Shown here piece by piece: positions 43,798 through 53,576 of a DNA stretch of 64,000 nucleotides (its first letter is position 1; each line of letters starts with the position of its first letter). The notes under the pieces are model-generated. The model was not told the origin of the DNA. It did not search any database and saw nothing but the letters and a program-made list of their open reading frames with translations. The stretch comes from Oscillospiraceae bacterium (GTDB lineage: Bacteria; Bacillota; Clostridia; Oscillospirales; Oscillospiraceae). The position numbers and the translations under genes are program-made. The stretch lies in the NCBI GenBank assembly GCA_021770845.1, contig JAETQF010000007.1, positions 1-64,000 on the forward strand, read 5' to 3'.

Positions 43798-44082
43798 TTA
43801 CTTCTCCAGAGAGGGAAGGATGAACTCCACTTCCTCGTGGGGCCTGGGGATCACATGGACGGAGATGAGCTCGCCCACCCGCTCGGCGGCGGCGGCGCCC
43901 GCGTCGGTCGCGGCCTTCACCGCGCCCACATCGCCCCGCACCATAACGGTAACCAGGCCGCCGCCCACATGAACCTTGCCGATGAGGGTGACGTTGGCGG
44001 CCTTCACCATGGCATCCGCCGCCTCAATCGAGGCAACGAGACCCTTGGTCTCGATCATGCCCAGTGCCTGCATTGCTGCCAT
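43798..44082 (-). CDS. eutM: Hexameric BMC shell protein, copy 2
   Basis: 94 residues, a single BMC domain. [20 protein letters not shown] and [16 protein letters not shown] are EutM/PduA hallmarks; KVHVGGGLV forms part of the pore edge. It differs from the copy just upstream at only a few positions, mainly at the N-terminus and last residues. The two encode the major facet protein. Confidence 0.95.
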   Translation of the reverse strand: MAAMQALGMIETKGLVASIEAADAMVKAANVTLIGKVHVGGGLVTVMVRGDVGAVKAATDAGAAAAERVGELISVHVIPRPHEEVEFILPSLEK

Positions 44083-44112
44083 ATTATTTCACTCCTTAAT
44101 GATGATGTTGGA

Positions 44113-44400
44113 TTAGCCCTTGTCCAAGGTGGGGAGAATGAACTCCACTTCCTCGTGGGGCCTGGGGATCACGTGGACGGAGATGAGCTCGCCCACCCGC
44201 TCGGCGGCCGCGGCCCCCGCGTCGGTGGCGGCCTTCACCGCGCCCACGTCGCCGCGCACCATAACGGTCACCAGACCGCCGCCCACATGAACCTTGCCGA
44301 TGAGGGTGACGTTGGCGGCCTTCACCATGGCGTCCGCCGCTTCAATAGAGCTGACCAGACCCTTTGTCTCGATCATGCCCAGTGCCTGCAATGCTGCCAT
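44113..44400 (-). CDS. eutM: Hexameric BMC shell protein, copy 1
   Basis: 95 residues from ATG 44400, with GGAG ten bases upstream; an in-frame GTG four codons earlier overlaps the ribosome site. The BMC domain is almost the same as that of the following gene (SSIEAAD for ASIEAAD, LPTLDKG for LPSLEK at the end). A recent tandem duplication best explains the pair. Confidence 0.95.
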   Translation of the reverse strand: MAALQALGMIETKGLVSSIEAADAMVKAANVTLIGKVHVGGGLVTVMVRGDVGAVKAATDAGAAAAERVGELISVHVIPRPHEEVEFILPTLDKG

Positions 44401-44443
44401 TGTATGCTTCACTCCTTATTTCGATGGGATTGGATGGGGCCCG

Positions 44444-45925
44444 TCACAGCGCCCGGAGCTTGGCCAGGATGCTGTCCACGATGCCGTCGATATCGATACC
44501 GCTGAGATCGGGGTTGACCCGGCACACGCCGTCCTCGCAGGACGGCACGCCGGCCCGGATCTCCTCCAGCTCCTTCAGGCCGTGGGCCACGTAGCGCAGA
44601 TTGAGCAGGTGCATGGGGCCCACGTTCTCCGACGTGGCCGAGCCGCCCACCGCGCCGCAGCCCAGGGTGAGGGAGGGCATCAGGCCGGTAGTGCCGCCGA
44701 TGCCGCCCAGGGCGCTGGGGGTGTTCACCAGAATCCGGGAGGCGGGCACCCGACGGGCGAAGTAATCCTCGATCTCCTTGTTCTGGGTGTGCATGGAGAA
44801 GGTATGGCCGGCGCCCTCGTAGTGGAGGATCTCGCACACCTTGTCACACACGTCCTTGTAGTCCTTGCCCACGTAGAAGGCCAGGATGGGCCCCAGCTTC
44901 TCGTTGGAATAGGGGTGGCCGCGGCCCACGCCGGTCTCCCGGGCCACCAGCACCCGGGCGGTGGCGGGCACCTTGGTCAGGCCCGCCAGCTTGGCAATGG
45001 TTTCCACGCTGCGGCCCACGATCTCGGGGTTCATGGTGCCGTTGGCCCGGAGAATGAACCGGCCCAGCTGCTCCCGCTCCGCCTCGTCCAGGAAGTAGGC
45101 GCCCTGCTTCTCCATCTCGGCCTGCACCGCCACCACCATGTCCTCGTCGCAGATGATGGACTGCTCGGAGGCGCAGATGGTGCCGTTGTCAAAGGTCTTG
45201 GAGTCCAGAATGCGCTTCACCGCCAGCTTCAGATCGCAGCTCTTTTCGATGTAGGCGGGGCCGTTGCCCGGGCCCACGCCGATGGCGGGGGTGCCGGAGG
45301 AATAGGCCGCGCGCACCATGGCGGAGCCGCCGGTGGCCAGGATCATGGCCACGTCCCGATGGCGCATCAGGTTGTCGGTGGCCTCCATGGTGGGGATGGT
45401 GATGCAGGAGACCAGATCCTCGTTCCCGCCCGCCTCGGACACCGCCTGCCGGATGACCTTGACGGTCTCCAGGATGCAGCGCAGGGCGGTGGGGTGGGGG
45501 GAGAACACAATGGCGTTGCCCGCCTTAATGGCGATCTCCGCCTTATACAGCGCGGTAGAGGTGGGGTTGGTGGACGGGATCAGACCCGCGATCACGCCCA
45601 CGGGCACCGCGATGGTGTGGACGCCCCTGGCGGGATCACAGCTGATCTCGCCGATGGTTTTCATGTCCTTGATATGCTCATAGACGCCGCGGCTGGCAAA
45701 GACGTTCTTGATGATCTTGTCCTCGACGATGCCGAACCCGGTGTCCTCGTTGGCCATCTGGGCCAGGCGGCGGGCGTTGCGCACGCCGGCGTCCGCAATG
45801 GCCCGGACGATCCGATCCACCTGGGCCTGGCTCATCTGGGCCAGCTCCCGCTGGGCGGCCTTGGCCGCCTCAACCAGCTCACGGACTTCCTGCATGGACA
45901 GTAAGTCCTTATCAATCAGTTGCAT
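44444..45925 (-). CDS. eutE: CoA-acylating acetaldehyde dehydrogenase
   Basis: 493 residues. The N-terminal 18 residues are a targeting helix. The aldehyde dehydrogenase core has VGVIAGLIPSTNPTSTAL (about 108-125), the nucleotide-binding ATGGSAMVRAAYSSGTPAIG (about 204-223) and the catalytic Cys in FDNGTICASEQSII (about 250-263). It oxidises acetaldehyde to acetyl-CoA with NAD+ inside the shell, the step after EutBC. A C-terminal GVPSCEDGVCRVNPD segment contains two extra cysteines. Confidence 0.95.
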   Translation of the reverse strand: MQLIDKDLLSMQEVRELVEAAKAAQRELAQMSQAQVDRIVRAIADAGVRNARRLAQMANEDTGFGIVEDKIIKNVFASRGVYEHIKDMKTIGEISCDPARGVHTIAVPVGVIAGLIPSTNPTSTALYKAEIAIKAGNAIVFSPHPTALRCILETVKVIRQAVSEAGGNEDLVSCITIPTMEATDNLMRHRDVAMILATGGSAMVRAAYSSGTPAIGVGPGNGPAYIEKSCDLKLAVKRILDSKTFDNGTICASEQSIICDEDMVVAVQAEMEKQGAYFLDEAEREQLGRFILRANGTMNPEIVGRSVETIAKLAGLTKVPATARVLVARETGVGRGHPYSNEKLGPILAFYVGKDYKDVCDKVCEILHYEGAGHTFSMHTQNKEIEDYFARRVPASRILVNTPSALGGIGGTTGLMPSLTLGCGAVGGSATSENVGPMHLLNLRYVAHGLKELEEIRAGVPSCEDGVCRVNPDLSGIDIDGIVDSILAKLRAL

Positions 45926-45953
45926 CTGTCACATCACTCCTATCGTAGCCGGG

Positions 45954-46571
45954 TTACGGCTGTTGTCCCCGGCGCGCCAGGCAGGCCCGGATCTCCGTGA
46001 GAAGCTGATCCTTCTTGGCGTCCCGGATCTCCCTGCGGCTCATGCCCTCCACGTTGAGGGAGCGGGCCAGCACCCGCAGCTGCACCACGGGCATGGCCTC
46101 CAGCTCCGCCTCCGAGGGGACGGCGACGTCCGCCTTGGCGGGCGCGGCCTCCTTGGGCTTGGGCTGGGGCTTGGGTTCCGGCGCGGCCTCCCTGGCGGGG
46201 GGCTCAGGCTCCGGATCCGGCGGGGCGATGGGCTCAGGGGGCTGCTCCGGTTTCGGCGGGGCCGGGGGCTCCGGCTTGGGGGCAGGCTCCGCGGCCGGAG
46301 GGGGCAGCTCGCCCAGAATCTCCTCCACCTCGCCGTGGGGCCTGGGAATGACATGGACGGAGATGAGCTCGCCCACCCGCTCGGCGGCGGCGGCGCCCGC
46401 GTCGGTGGCGGCCTTCACCGCACCCACGTCGCCCCGCACCATCACGGTGACAAGCCCGCCGCCCACGTGCTCCTTGCACTGGAGGGACACATTGGCGGCC
46501 TTCACCATGGCGTCAGCCGCCTCGATGGCGGCCACCAGGCCCTTGGTTTCGATCATGCCCAATGCTTTCAT
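45954..46571 (-). CDS. BMC shell protein fused to a Rho-N/SAP-like nucleic-acid-binding tail (EutK-like)
   Basis: 205 residues. Residues 1-88 are a BMC domain nearly identical to EutM. A Pro/Glu-rich linker (about 89-150, [15 protein letters not shown] and similar) follows. The last 50 residues ([20 protein letters not shown], then [15 protein letters not shown]) match the helical Rho-N/SAP pattern LxxLAxxLxIxGxSxxxKxxLI. Enterobacterial EutK also joins a BMC domain to a nucleic-acid-binding C-terminus, but with a different fold (HTH). The tail could bind RNA, DNA or an enzyme at the shell's inner face. Confidence 0.85.
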   Translation of the reverse strand: MKALGMIETKGLVAAIEAADAMVKAANVSLQCKEHVGGGLVTVMVRGDVGAVKAATDAGAAAAERVGELISVHVIPRPHGEVEEILGELPPPAAEPAPKPEPPAPPKPEQPPEPIAPPDPEPEPPAREAAPEPKPQPKPKEAAPAKADVAVPSEAELEAMPVVQLRVLARSLNVEGMSRREIRDAKKDQLLTEIRACLARRGQQP

Positions 46572-46602
46572 AAGTACCTCCGTTCAAAAGGCGGATGGGG
46601 AC

Positions 46603-47253
46603 TTATTCCACGGGACGATCAGCAACAGCCTCCACGGCGGCGGCAAACGCGTCGCAGGCGGACTTGCAGGCGGACTGGCTGCCGGTGAGCAGGGCGCCGC
46701 CGAAGTTGGTCTCGGAGGGAGGCGCGTACAGCACGCACATCCGCACGTCGGCGGCCTTCAGCGCGGCATCCACGCCGTACATGGCCTCCAGCGGAGGAGC
46801 GATGAGGTAGGCAATGGCCTCGCCCTCGGCAATGCCGCAGCCCTCGGACAGATAGGAGCCGGTGCGGGAGATACAGTGGGCGTAGTAGCACACGCTGTCC
46901 TCGTCGTTGGCGGACACGAAGTGGCACACGTTCTCGATCATGTCCACCGCGGCGTCCAGGCCGGCCTTGGCCTCGGCGGGGTTGGGCGCGGCCAGGATGC
47001 CGATGATTTCGCCGGCCAGAGCGGTGTTGGCGTTGGCGGCGCCGGCATAGAAGCTCTTGGCGTAAACCACCTTGCAGTCGGCCTTCTTGGTGGCCTCGTC
47101 CAGGGCGGTGTAGGTCACGTCATCGCAGTCGGCGGTGATGAGGGCCAGGGACTTCTGATCGGGAGTCAGGCCCAGCTCCTTGGCCATATCGGGGGCCACA
47201 TTGGGGATCAGGCGGGTGGCTAATACCTTTGCAGGCAGCGGATCGCGTTTCAT
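46603..47253 (-). CDS. eutL: Trimeric double-BMC shell protein
   Basis: 216 residues with two circularly permuted BMC domains. PAKVLATRLIPNVAPDMAKE at the N-terminus, the central ANDEDSVCYYAHCISRTGSY and YAPPSETNFGGALLTGSQSA near the end are EutL signatures. The trimer forms a gated pore; ethanolamine binding regulates it in studied homologues. Located 20 bases after eutC. Confidence 0.95.
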   Translation of the reverse strand: MKRDPLPAKVLATRLIPNVAPDMAKELGLTPDQKSLALITADCDDVTYTALDEATKKADCKVVYAKSFYAGAANANTALAGEIIGILAAPNPAEAKAGLDAAVDMIENVCHFVSANDEDSVCYYAHCISRTGSYLSEGCGIAEGEAIAYLIAPPLEAMYGVDAALKAADVRMCVLYAPPSETNFGGALLTGSQSACKSACDAFAAAVEAVADRPVE

Positions 47254-47272
47254 GATAATAATCCTCCCTCTG

Positions 47273-48160
47273 TTACAGTTTCAGATCAGTGCCGCTGGCC
47301 TTCTTCTCCAGCATGATCTTGATGATCTCGGCGATGTGGGCGCCGGCCTCGGCGGGGATGGTGCCGGAGCGGTGGATGTTGGACACCACGGTGCGGCGGG
47401 CCTCGGGCATACCCACGGTGGCCTTGTAGGCGATGTAGGCGGACATGGACTCGGCGGTGATCAGGCCCGGGCGCTCACCGATGAGGGTGCAGGTCACGTC
47501 GGCGCCAGTCAGCTCGGAGATCTCGTCCATCACGCCCACGCGGCCGTACTTCACGAAGAAGGGGGTGCCCACGTCGATGCGGTAGCTCTCCAGGCCCTGC
47601 AGGATGGCGGGGAGCAGGTCGCCGATGTTGGCGGCCACGGACGCGGAGGACAGGCCGTCGGACACATAGATCTGAACGGTGGGGTTCTTCTTGCACTTGG
47701 CCTTGATGGTCTCCACGCCCTCGGGGCTGAGCTTGCGGCCCAGGTCGGGGCGGGTCAGGTAGACGTCCTTGCTCTCGCACTGGGTCTGGACAGTCCACAG
47801 GCCCATCTTCTCCACGAACGCCTCGTCCACGTCGTTGAACACGGCGTCCTGGGCGGCGGAGTGGGCGGCGCGGAACTCCAGCTGGGGCAGGGTCAGGTAG
47901 CGGGCGCCGGCCCGGCCGATGCCCAGACGGCAGGGGGCGTTGTACTTCAGCTCGGCGTACTCCTCACCGTGCTCGGGGTTTTCCACCAGGTACTGGGTGC
48001 GGATGTCGATGGCGGTCACGTCGGGCAGCTCGCCGTCCTCAACCCGGGAGGACTGGACGGCCTGACTGACAGCCTGGACGGCGGCCGGAGCGGCGGCCGC
48101 GGAGGTGCCCAGCTCGGAGAGTACCTGCTCAATAATGGCTCTCAGATCTTTCTCATTCAT
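47273..48160 (-). CDS. eutC: Ethanolamine ammonia-lyase small subunit
   Basis: 295 residues. The N-terminal 35 residues (MNEKDLRAIIEQVLSEL and an Ala-rich linker) are an encapsulation peptide. The catalytic body has RLGIGRAGARYLT (about 78-90), KKNPTVQIYVSDGLSSA (about 156-172) and LTGADVTCTLIGERPGL (about 208-224). With EutB it binds adenosylcobalamin and splits ethanolamine into acetaldehyde and ammonia. Confidence 0.96.
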   Translation of the reverse strand: MNEKDLRAIIEQVLSELGTSAAAAPAAVQAVSQAVQSSRVEDGELPDVTAIDIRTQYLVENPEHGEEYAELKYNAPCRLGIGRAGARYLTLPQLEFRAAHSAAQDAVFNDVDEAFVEKMGLWTVQTQCESKDVYLTRPDLGRKLSPEGVETIKAKCKKNPTVQIYVSDGLSSASVAANIGDLLPAILQGLESYRIDVGTPFFVKYGRVGVMDEISELTGADVTCTLIGERPGLITAESMSAYIAYKATVGMPEARRTVVSNIHRSGTIPAEAGAHIAEIIKIMLEKKASGTDLKL

Positions 48161-48175
48161 TGATTCCAGCCTCCT

Positions 48176-49555
48176 TTACTTCGTCATGAACACGGAAGCG
48201 TCGCCGGCCTTGCCGGTCAGCTTGCCGTTCTCGGAGAAGCCCATCTTCTCCAGCCACTGGTCGAACTCCTTGATGGGACGCAGGCCAAAGACCTCGCGCA
48301 GCGCGGCGGCCTCATGGTAGCCGGTGCACTGGTACATCAGCATACAGTCGTCGCCCTGGGGCACGCCCATCACGTAGTTGCAGCCCGCGGCCACCAGCAG
48401 GGTAGCCAGGTTCTCGATGTCGTTCTGGTCGGCCTTCATGTGGTTGGTGTAGCAGGCGTCGCAGCCCATAGGCAGACCGCTGAGCTTGCCCATGAAGTGA
48501 TCCTCCAGGCCGGCGCGGGTGACCTGCTTGGAATCGTACAGGTACTCGGGGCCGATGAAGCCGACGACGGTGTTCACCAGGAAGGGCTTGAAGTGGCGGC
48601 CGAAGCCGTAGCAGCGGGCCTCCATGGTCACCTGATCCCAGCCGTTGTGGGCGTCGGAGGACAGCTCGGAGCCCTGGCCGGTCTCGAAGTACATCACGTT
48701 GGGGCCGGTGCAGGTGCCCCGGGTCAGCATGGTCTGGCGGCCGTCCTCCAGCATCTGGGTGGTCAGGCCGAAGGCCTCGTTGCCCTTCTGGGAGCCGGCG
48801 ATGGACTGGAACATCAAATCCAGGGGAGCGCCGAACTTGTTGGCGGCCTCGGTCTGGGTGGTCACGTGGGCCAGCACGCAGATCTGGGTGGGAACCTCCC
48901 ACTTGGCCTTGAACTCGTCCAGCATCTTCAGCAGACGGGCCACGCTCTCCACGGAGTCGTCCACGGGGTTGATGCCGATGACGGCGTCGCCGCAGCCCAG
49001 GGACAGGCCCTCCATCACGGAGGCCACGATGCCCTTGGGGTCGTCGGTGGTGTGGTTGGGCTGGAGACGGGCGGAGAAGGTGCCCGGCAGGCCGATGGTG
49101 GTGTTGCAGTGGGCGCTGACGCGGATCTTCTTGGCGGCGTACACCAGATCCAAGTTGCTCATCAGCTTGCACACGCCGGCGATGCACTCGGAGGTCAGGC
49201 CCCGGGAGGCGCGCTTGATCATGTCGCCGGTGGTCTTTTCGCTGAGCAGCCACTCACGGAACTCAGCCACGGTCATATTCTTGAAGCTGTTGAAAATGGT
49301 CTCGTTCAGGTCGTCCTGGATGATGCGGGTTACGTCGTCCTCCTCATAGGGGACGGCGGGGCAGTTGCGCAGATCATTGAGCGTAAGGTTGGACAGAACC
49401 ACCTTAGCAGCGACCCGCTCCTCCGCAGTTTCGGCGGCGATGCCTGCCAGCTTGTCGCCGGATTTTTCCTCGTTTGCCTTGGCCATGACCTCACGGATGG
49501 ATTTGAACTCGTAGACATGGCCGAACAGCCTGGTTTTGAGAATCACTTTTTTCAC
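48176..49555 (-). CDS. eutB: Ethanolamine ammonia-lyase large subunit
   Basis: 459 residues, the normal length. The TIM-barrel core contains KIRVSAHCNTTIGLPGTFSA (about 142-161), CGDAVIGINPVDDSVESV (about 188-205), TRGTCTGPNVMYFETGQGSE (about 275-294) and GLPMGCDACYTNHMKADQND (about 356-375). These are active-site signatures. It is the catalytic, cobalamin-dependent chain; eutC follows 15 bases later and eutA precedes it by 16 bases. Confidence 0.97.
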   Translation of the reverse strand: MKKVILKTRLFGHVYEFKSIREVMAKANEEKSGDKLAGIAAETAEERVAAKVVLSNLTLNDLRNCPAVPYEEDDVTRIIQDDLNETIFNSFKNMTVAEFREWLLSEKTTGDMIKRASRGLTSECIAGVCKLMSNLDLVYAAKKIRVSAHCNTTIGLPGTFSARLQPNHTTDDPKGIVASVMEGLSLGCGDAVIGINPVDDSVESVARLLKMLDEFKAKWEVPTQICVLAHVTTQTEAANKFGAPLDLMFQSIAGSQKGNEAFGLTTQMLEDGRQTMLTRGTCTGPNVMYFETGQGSELSSDAHNGWDQVTMEARCYGFGRHFKPFLVNTVVGFIGPEYLYDSKQVTRAGLEDHFMGKLSGLPMGCDACYTNHMKADQNDIENLATLLVAAGCNYVMGVPQGDDCMLMYQCTGYHEAAALREVFGLRPIKEFDQWLEKMGFSENGKLTGKAGDASVFMTK

Positions 49556-49571
49556 CCCTTATTATTGTTCG

Positions 49572-51002
49572 TCAGGAATTGAACACCAAGGTCTTAATCA
49601 CCACGGGCAGAACCTGCCCACCGGCCACCGGCTCGCCGATGTCGATGTAATCGCCGTTGGCGGTGTGTACTCCGTCGATGCAGATCACGGGCTTTTCGTG
49701 CTTGAGCATCACATTCAGCGCGTTGCCCAGCACCTTGCCCACATCGTTTTCCACCACCACGATGAGCGGGAATCTGCTGTCTATCACCTCCTTTGCCGAT
49801 TCGATGATCGCCGCCGCCAGCGCCTGGACTTCCACAAAGCTGGTGCGTTTTTCCCCGGCGAAGGCGATGGCGATCTGCTCGATCTTGCCCTCCGGCATAT
49901 GCAGCGGCAGTTGATATGCAATAGAGGCCTTCAGCGTCTCCAGCGACGCCTCGTCCTCAGCGGAGACTTTCAGAATGGGCACGTTTTTCACCGGGAGCAG
50001 GTTGGCGTCATAGCGGATGGTGCTCCCGCTCACGTCGGTGGCGTGGGTGCCCGCCCCCACCACCGTGGCCCGGATGGTCTCCAGGGCGGGGCACCGCTCC
50101 ACCCTGGACAGGTCGGGATCCTCCCGGATGGCCCGGCCCAGCAGCACGCCGATGTCCCCATACCGGAACACGTCCCCAGGCTGATCCTGGTACACGCAGT
50201 CGGCCACGCCGCCGGAGAAGGTCACCGCCTTCACCCGGGGCTGGTCGGCCAGCATCTTGCCGGAGTTGGTATACAGCCCCTTGTGCTCCCCGTCCGGCTG
50301 GGTGAGGTGGAGGGCCTGGGCCAGCTGGGCGGCCATGAGCCGGCACACCTGGTACAGCACCTCCGGATCGGCCCGGTTGCCGGCGGAGATCTGGATGCCA
50401 TGCCGGTTGGCCAGGGCCTGGATTTTGGGATAGACATAGGTCAGCCTGCCGTCCGCCACCTTGATCAGCCGTCCGCCGATATCCAGGCAGCAGGTGCTGC
50501 GCAGGGCGCCGGTGTCGTACAGGGCGATGTTGCTGGTGCCGCCCCCCACGTCCAGGTTGGCCACCGGGATGCGGCGCTGCTTGGACAGGGCGTCCGCCCC
50601 GGCCCCCCGGGCGGAGAGGACGGACTCCAGGTCAGGGCCCGCCGTGGCCACCACGAAGTCCCCCGCCATGTCGGACAGGGCGGCCAGCACCTCGTTGGCG
50701 TTCTGCTTCCGGGCGGTCTCGCCGGTGATGATCACCGCGCCGGTCTGGATGTCCTCCGGCTTCATGCCGCCGGCGGCGTACTCCCGGCGCACGATGTCCT
50801 TCACCGCCTCCGCGTCGATCTCCGTGGGGGACTTCAGGGGGGTGAAGTAGATGGGGCTGCGGTAGATGACCTCCTTGTCCACAATGTCGATCTGGGGCGC
50901 CATGTAGCTCACCGCCCGGTTCTCCAGGGTCAGGCGGCTGAAGATCAGTTGTGTGGTGGATGTTCCAATGTCAATGCCCGCGCTGAGAATGACCTCATGC
51001 AA
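49572..51002 (-). CDS. eutA: Ethanolamine ammonia-lyase reactivating factor
   Basis: 476 residues from TTG 51002, five bases after GGTGG, which gives the usual EutA start ([20 protein letters not shown]); GTG 51011 is an alternative. Actin/Hsp70-type motifs are [11 protein letters not shown] at the N-terminus and [19 protein letters not shown] (about 142-160). It expels damaged cobalamin from EutBC using ATP. The 104-base gap to eutW contains a GGGGG-AGG-CCCCC hairpin and a later T6 run on the minus strand, possibly a leader. Confidence 0.93.
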   Translation of the reverse strand: MHEVILSAGIDIGTSTTQLIFSRLTLENRAVSYMAPQIDIVDKEVIYRSPIYFTPLKSPTEIDAEAVKDIVRREYAAGGMKPEDIQTGAVIITGETARKQNANEVLAALSDMAGDFVVATAGPDLESVLSARGAGADALSKQRRIPVANLDVGGGTSNIALYDTGALRSTCCLDIGGRLIKVADGRLTYVYPKIQALANRHGIQISAGNRADPEVLYQVCRLMAAQLAQALHLTQPDGEHKGLYTNSGKMLADQPRVKAVTFSGGVADCVYQDQPGDVFRYGDIGVLLGRAIREDPDLSRVERCPALETIRATVVGAGTHATDVSGSTIRYDANLLPVKNVPILKVSAEDEASLETLKASIAYQLPLHMPEGKIEQIAIAFAGEKRTSFVEVQALAAAIIESAKEVIDSRFPLIVVVENDVGKVLGNALNVMLKHEKPVICIDGVHTANGDYIDIGEPVAGGQVLPVVIKTLVFNS

Positions 51003-51106
51003 AATAACCACCCGCTTCTCTTAAAATAATCCGAAAAAAGACAGTCCAAAGCAAGGGGGCCTCCCCCGTGCCCGAGCCGCGCCGCTCCAGGCGAAGTCCG
51101 GCGGCG

Positions 51107-52519
51107 TTACGTCACGTCGTCGGGGTTGGTCAGTTGGTTTCTGAAATCAAAGGTCACCTGGGTGCCCCTGGGCCCGGACTCAATGTCCAGGCTGCCAAAG
51201 AGCTTATCCTCCACCAGGGTCTGGACGATGGACAGCCCCAGCCGGGACTTGGTGGCGTCCCGCACGTTGAAGCCCCGCCCGTTGTCGATGACCTGGATGC
51301 GGGAGTAGAGATCACCCCGGGTCATGACGATGCGGATGAGCCCCCGCCTGTCCGGCTCGAAGGCGTACTTCATGGCGTTTTGCAGCAGCTCGTTCACCAC
51401 CAGGGCCACCGACGTGCCCACGTCGGAGTCCACCGTGAAGTCGCCCCCCTCCATGGTGACGGCCACCTTCAGGTGGGGCCCGGCGCAGGAGCGCAGGGCG
51501 TTGCTCTTGATGTTGCGCACCACGTCGCTGAGCATCACCTCGTCCATGCCGCTCTGGGCCAGCAGCTCGTGGGTGCTGGCGATGGCGATGATCCGGTTCA
51601 TGCTCTCCTCCAGCACCTTCCGGGTCTCCGGGCTGTCGGAGCGCCGGGTCTGGAGCCGCAGCAGGCTGGCGATGGTCTGGAGGTTGTTCTTCACCCGGTG
51701 GTGCATCTCCTTCACCGCCACCGACTTGAGGATGAGTGCCTTCTCCTGCTCCCTCCGCCAGGTGAGATCCCGAATCACCAGCACGAAGGCCATGTTGGGG
51801 GCCCCCAGGGGGATGCGCTTCACATCCAGCACATAGCGGCCTACCTCCACCTCCATGTGGGAACCCTCGCAGGCGGGATCCGCGTTCACCAGGAATACAT
51901 TGTCATAGGGCTGGCCCAGCACGTCGTCGATGTAGCCCAGCTTCTGGTACAGCTCCTTGGCCAGGGTGTTGCGGAAGGTGATGATCCCGCCCTCGTCCAC
52001 GATGAGCAGGGCCTCGTCGATGCACTCCGTCAGCCAGTTGTTTTCCGGCATCACCCGGTTGAACCCCCCGGAGATGGCCTCATAGCTCTGCTGGGCGGAC
52101 TGGAGGCGCTGGTTGGTAAAGAATTTCTCGTCGATGTGCCGCTCCTGGATCAGCACGCCGATGATGTGATCCCCGTTGCGGATGGGCTCCACCGACTGGA
52201 TGGTGCGGCGGTTTTCCTGGGTGACCGCCTTCATCTGCTTGGTGCTCACCCCCAGGCGGGAGGTTCTGGCCACCGCCGGCTCGTTCTCCGCCTTGGCCAG
52301 CATCCCCACCACCGATTTCTGGTAGGAGGAGGGGAACCCGGAGGGCTTGGCCTCCGCCACCACAATGGAGTCGGCGTTCCGGCAGGGGCAGTCGATGAAG
52401 ATGTCCGCGTCGGTCAGATCGGCGATGATCTGCAAAAATGGCGCCAGGGCTTCGATGGTGGAGATCTCGTCCTCCGTGAGGGTGGTATATTTGTGGCAAA
52501 GATCCCGGATGACGCCCAC
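51107..52519 (-). CDS. eutW: Ethanolamine-sensing histidine kinase
   Basis: 470 residues, no membrane segment, so it is cytosolic. An N-terminal sensor region (about 1-170) with IFIDCPCRNADSIVVAEA and a PAS-like domain (about 170-260) precede the HisKA_2 box MHHRVKNNLQTIASLLRL (about 274-291). The HATPase_c domain includes VNELLQNAMKYAFEP (about 375) and DNGRGFNV (about 410). It senses ethanolamine and phosphorylates EutV. A five-base gap separates it from eutV. Confidence 0.93.
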   Translation of the reverse strand: MGVIRDLCHKYTTLTEDEISTIEALAPFLQIIADLTDADIFIDCPCRNADSIVVAEAKPSGFPSSYQKSVVGMLAKAENEPAVARTSRLGVSTKQMKAVTQENRRTIQSVEPIRNGDHIIGVLIQERHIDEKFFTNQRLQSAQQSYEAISGGFNRVMPENNWLTECIDEALLIVDEGGIITFRNTLAKELYQKLGYIDDVLGQPYDNVFLVNADPACEGSHMEVEVGRYVLDVKRIPLGAPNMAFVLVIRDLTWRREQEKALILKSVAVKEMHHRVKNNLQTIASLLRLQTRRSDSPETRKVLEESMNRIIAIASTHELLAQSGMDEVMLSDVVRNIKSNALRSCAGPHLKVAVTMEGGDFTVDSDVGTSVALVVNELLQNAMKYAFEPDRRGLIRIVMTRGDLYSRIQVIDNGRGFNVRDATKSRLGLSIVQTLVEDKLFGSLDIESGPRGTQVTFDFRNQLTNPDDVT

Positions 52520-52524
52520 CTTGC

Positions 52525-53109
52525 CTACTCCTCCTTCTGCATCAAAATAAACTCGGCAATCCGGTACATGGACAGGTGCTTGCTCTGGCTCAGCGCCCGG
52601 ATATAGTCATAGGCCTCCTGCTCACTCTTGCCCTGCTCCGCCATGATCACGCCCTTGGCCTTCTCGATCACAATGCGGTTTTCCAGCCGGGCCGCCGTCT
52701 TTTCCATGTCCTTGCGGAGCTGGCGCATCTCCTGGCTGCGGGCGGCGGCCAGCTCGATGCTGGGCACCAGCGACTTCTCGTCGATGGGCTTCACCAGGTA
52801 GCCGTTGACGCCGTAGCTCTTGGCCCGGTTGATGAAGTCCCGCTCGCTGTAGGCCGTCAGCATGACGATGGCCCCGGCCAGGTTTTCCTCGTGGATGATC
52901 CGGGCGGCGGACAGCCCGTCCAGGAAGGGCATCTTCACGTCCAGCAGGATGAGATCCGGGCGGTGCTGCCGGCACAGCTCCACGGCGTCCAGCCCGTCGG
53001 AGGCCTCCGCCACCACCTCGTAGCCCGCCGAGGTGAGCAGCTCCCGCAGATCCATTTTGGTGACGGGCTCATCGTCGGCGACGATAATCCGGATCTTCTC
53101 GTTCTCCAT
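52525..53109 (-). CDS. eutV: ANTAR response regulator, RNA-binding antiterminator
   Basis: 194 residues. The receiver domain (1 to about 120) has VADDEPVTKMDLRELL, LLDVKMPF (phospho-acceptor Asp near residue 55) and VKPIDEKSL with its lysine. A coiled linker and the ANTAR domain (about 130-190, LENRIVIEKAKGVIMAEQGK and AYDYIRALSQSKHLSMY) follow. Phosphorylated EutV dimers bind paired hairpins in nascent leaders and prevent terminator formation. Candidate sites are seen before eutS and eutG. Confidence 0.95.
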   Translation of the reverse strand: MENEKIRIIVADDEPVTKMDLRELLTSAGYEVVAEASDGLDAVELCRQHRPDLILLDVKMPFLDGLSAARIIHEENLAGAIVMLTAYSERDFINRAKSYGVNGYLVKPIDEKSLVPSIELAAARSQEMRQLRKDMEKTAARLENRIVIEKAKGVIMAEQGKSEQEAYDYIRALSQSKHLSMYRIAEFILMQKEE

Positions 53110-53131
53110 GGGGCCTCCTATCGATCTGCTT

Positions 53132-53572
53132 CTATAAATTCAGAAATTCCACCAGCTCGGGCACGCCCTTGCCGGTGACGCCGCTGGCCACAAAAATGTT
53201 CTCCGCCCCCGCCATGCGCAGGTACTTTTTCGCCTTCTCCACCTGCTCCGGAGTGGCCAGATCCTCCTTGGTGACAACGCCCACAATGGGCTTGGCGAAC
53301 ATGGTGCCGTAGGCCGGGGGGAACATGGTTCCGTCCTCGGTGGCCTCCTGCACCAGCACCACGATGTCGGCGTCAGTGGCGGTCACCATCAGAGCGCCCC
53401 GGAACCCCCGGCGCTCCAGGTACTCCCCCGGCGTGTCAATCATGTTCTGGTTGACGATGGACACGGTCTGGGTCTTGTGGTAGCGAACCTCCTGGTGGCT
53501 GATGCACTGGCACAGGGTGGTCTTGCCCGCCGCCGACCGGCCCATCAGAACGATGCGCGTCTTGTCCGCCAT
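53132..53572 (-). CDS. eutP: Ras-like P-loop NTPase of ethanolamine utilisation
   Basis: 146 residues. The P-loop GRSAAGKTTL (about 11-20), switch/G3 IDTPGEYLE (about 45-53) and TKEDLATPEQVEKAKKYL (about 101-118, NKxD-like) mark the small GTPase fold. EutP/PduV proteins associate with compartments; acetate kinase activity has also been reported for EutP. Starts four bases after the eutS stop. Confidence 0.92.
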   Translation of the reverse strand: MADKTRIVLMGRSAAGKTTLCQCISHQEVRYHKTQTVSIVNQNMIDTPGEYLERRGFRGALMVTATDADIVVLVQEATEDGTMFPPAYGTMFAKPIVGVVTKEDLATPEQVEKAKKYLRMAGAENIFVASGVTGKGVPELVEFLNL

Positions 53573-53576
53573 GCCG

